Shown in pieces: positions 12,687 to 13,580 of a DNA stretch of 13,580 nucleotides. A program made the position numbers and the translations under genes. How positions within the stretch are numbered: position 1 is the stretch's first letter; the number at the start of each line of letters is the position of its first letter. The stretch covers positions 1-13,580 of the forward strand of contig JAUVRF010000014.1 in assembly GCA_030597775.1 (NCBI GenBank), in the 5' to 3' direction. Below the pieces are notes generated by a model. It was not told the DNA's origin, made no database searches, and saw only the letters and a program-made list of their open reading frames with translations. The DNA comes from Methanobacteriota archaeon. Lineage in GTDB: Archaea; Thermoplasmatota; DTKX01; GCA-020343715.

Positions 12687-12877
12687 GATCCGTTTCACTC
12701 CTAAAAACACCAATAAAATATTTTATCCGATTCTATCCCGCTCCCGGATCCCGGAATCGTTTGTTCGAAAACTGTACTAGAACGAATCTTAACCCAAAGT
12801 CGATTTCGGGGGGGCCAGTATCTCGCGTGCTATGGTGTGTCATGACACGCATTAACATATTTTATCCGCCTTTTTCA

Positions 12878-12895
12878 TTCGAAGGGTGTCTGAAA
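12878..12895 (+). promoter_or_regulatory. Shared upstream promoter element, copy 2
   Basis: TTCGAAGGGTGTCTGAAA differs from the element upstream of copy 1 only at two central bases and occupies the same place next to the TATA box. The surrounding spacer sequence is otherwise unlike, so the similarity is not just recent duplication of the whole region. Confidence 0.6.
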
Positions 12896-12897
12896 TA

Positions 12898-12905
12898 GTA
12901 TATAA
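12898..12905 (+). promoter_or_regulatory. TATA box of the second Gly-Gln repeat gene
   Basis: GTATATAA is centred about 53 bp before ATG 12955, matching the TATA-to-start distance of copy 1 and giving a leader of about 28 nt with GAGGTGA 4 nt before the ATG. Confidence 0.75.
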
Positions 12906-12954
12906 GGCTAATTGAGCATTAATAGTATAGAACTGTAAGATAAGAGGTGAACAA

Positions 12955-13580
12955 ATGAAAAAGTTCGCATTGATGGTCGGGCTCATGCTCGTTGCTTCGC
13001 TCTTCGTATCGCCGGCTATGGCGTGGGGTCCTAACGATCCCACGGACAAGAAGGCGGACCCAGACGGCGACAAGCTGGGCAACCTGGACGAGTTCCGTGC
13101 GGGCACCAACCCCCTGAACCCCGACACCGATGGTGGCGGCTGCTGGGATGGTTGGGAGGTCCTGTATGGATTGGATCCCACGAATACCAAGGATGATCTG
13201 TTCGACACCGACAACGACGGCTGGTCGAACTATCGCGAGTTCCTGGAGGGTACCAACCCCCTGAACCCCAACACCGATGGTGACAACTTCCCGTTGGACT
13301 CCACCGATCCCCATCCGTTGATCCCCGACAACAAGGGCGAGACCGCACCCGGCGGTATCGGCTCTGGTGAGGGCGACGGCGGTGAAGGTGAAGGCGAGGG
13401 CCAGGGCGATGGCAGTGGCATGGGCCAAGGCCAGGGTCAGGGTCAGGGTTCCGGTCAGGGTCAGGGTCAGGGCAACGGCCAGGGCCAGGGTCAGGGCCAG
13501 GGTCAGGGCAACGGCCAGGGCCAGGGTCAGGGTCAGGGTCAGGGCCAGGGTCAGGGTGACCAGGGCGCCGACTCCGACAA
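12955..13580 (+). CDS. Secreted calcium-loop protein with Gly-Gln repeat tail, copy 2 (partial)
   Basis: A tandem paralogue of the gene at 11691, cut by the right edge about 10 residues before its expected end. The signal peptide (1-23, ending SPAMA) differs clearly from copy 1, but the mature domain from W24 to about residue 138 differs only at positions 78-79 (TK for NR). The acidic linker is rearranged and one residue longer. The 45-residue Gly-Gln array (157-201) has exactly the same GS and GN interruptions. Synonymous differences are frequent in parts of the domain and absent in others, so the protein is under strong constraint or the genes exchange sequence. The start is set by GAGGTGA just upstream. 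The role is as for copy 1: an extracellular, probably calcium-binding, flexible protein of unknown function. Confidence 0.92.
   Translation, partial: MKKFALMVGLMLVASLFVSPAMAWGPNDPTDKKADPDGDKLGNLDEFRAGTNPLNPDTDGGGCWDGWEVLYGLDPTNTKDDLFDTDNDGWSNYREFLEGTNPLNPNTDGDNFPLDSTDPHPLIPDNKGETAPGGIGSGEGDGGEGEGEGQGDGSGMGQGQGQGQGSGQGQGQGNGQGQGQGQGQGNGQGQGQGQGQGQGQGDQGADSD
13423..13557 (+). repeat. Hexanucleotide GGYCAR array (45 codons) in copy 2
   Basis: Same 135-bp length and same TCC/AAC interruption positions as the array in copy 1. Gly codon choice differs in the first two-thirds, while the final third appears identical at the nucleotide level. Confidence 0.9.

Larger units (their letters stand above)
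12339..12954. other. 616-bp gene-free spacer between the tandem paralogues
   Basis: It holds a terminator hairpin (12366-12412), a bulged inverted repeat (12546-12587), the palindrome TGTACTGTACA (12606-12616), a second hairpin (12659-12686), a 14-bp AT palindrome (12713-12726), a 12-bp palindrome (12837-12848), two copies of ATATTTTATCCG, and the promoter of copy 2. GC content drops sharply after about 12690. The frame at 12425-12688 could encode 87 residues but has no ribosome-binding site, odd codon use and no recognisable motif, so I do not call a gene. A non-coding RNA in 12413-12690 is possible. Confidence 0.6.

Noticed and set aside
12425..12688. Possible 87-residue gene in the spacer
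   Set aside because: No ribosome-binding site or TATA box at the right distance, atypical codon use, no recognisable motif, and it runs through inverted repeats.

Overview
The window reads as archaeal, most likely an aerobic or microaerobic member of the Thermoplasmatota/Euryarchaeota with a GC-rich genome. The signs are TATA boxes about 25 bp upstream of expected transcription starts, very short leaders, a 34-residue eL41 ribosomal protein gene, a Tma20/MCT1-type PUA protein, a stand-alone LigD-type 3'-phosphoesterase, and secreted PKD and calcium-loop proteins. The lineage is inferred from gene content; there is no rRNA or other marker to fix it.

Bases 1-2503 (minus strand) hold a tight sulfur-relay/Fe-S operon: tusA-like, dsrE-like, a cysteine desulfurase homologue and an IscU scaffold that runs off the left edge. 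The desulfurase keeps its persulfide cysteine but has lost the PLP-binding lysine and other substrate or cofactor residues. The IscU is fused to what looks like a degenerate thioredoxin-reductase-type NAD-binding module. Together they suggest Fe-S assembly fed by carried persulfide sulfur instead of direct cysteine desulfuration.

Bases 2504-7674 hold a heme-copper oxidase locus arranged as two convergent units. Subunit I (A2-type, YSHPAV) and the heme O synthase CtaB are on the plus strand; subunits II, III and IV are on the minus strand. Subunit II carries a second, blue-copper-like cupredoxin domain after its CuA domain and a third membrane helix, so the oxidase may carry its own electron donor.

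Bases 7675-8986 are information-processing genes: a PUA protein with a perfect inverted repeat over its ribosome-binding site, eL41, a LigD-type phosphoesterase and tRNA-Arg(TCT).

Bases 9115-13580 encode exported proteins. The first is a large beta-propeller-like/PKD protein with a C-terminal anchor. Two tandem paralogues follow, each with a signal peptide, calcium-loop domain and 45-residue Gly-Gln array. They are almost identical as mature proteins, differ at many synonymous sites, and share an 18-bp element just upstream of their TATA boxes. The 616 bases between them contain a strong terminator, further hairpins and AT-rich palindromes but no convincing gene.
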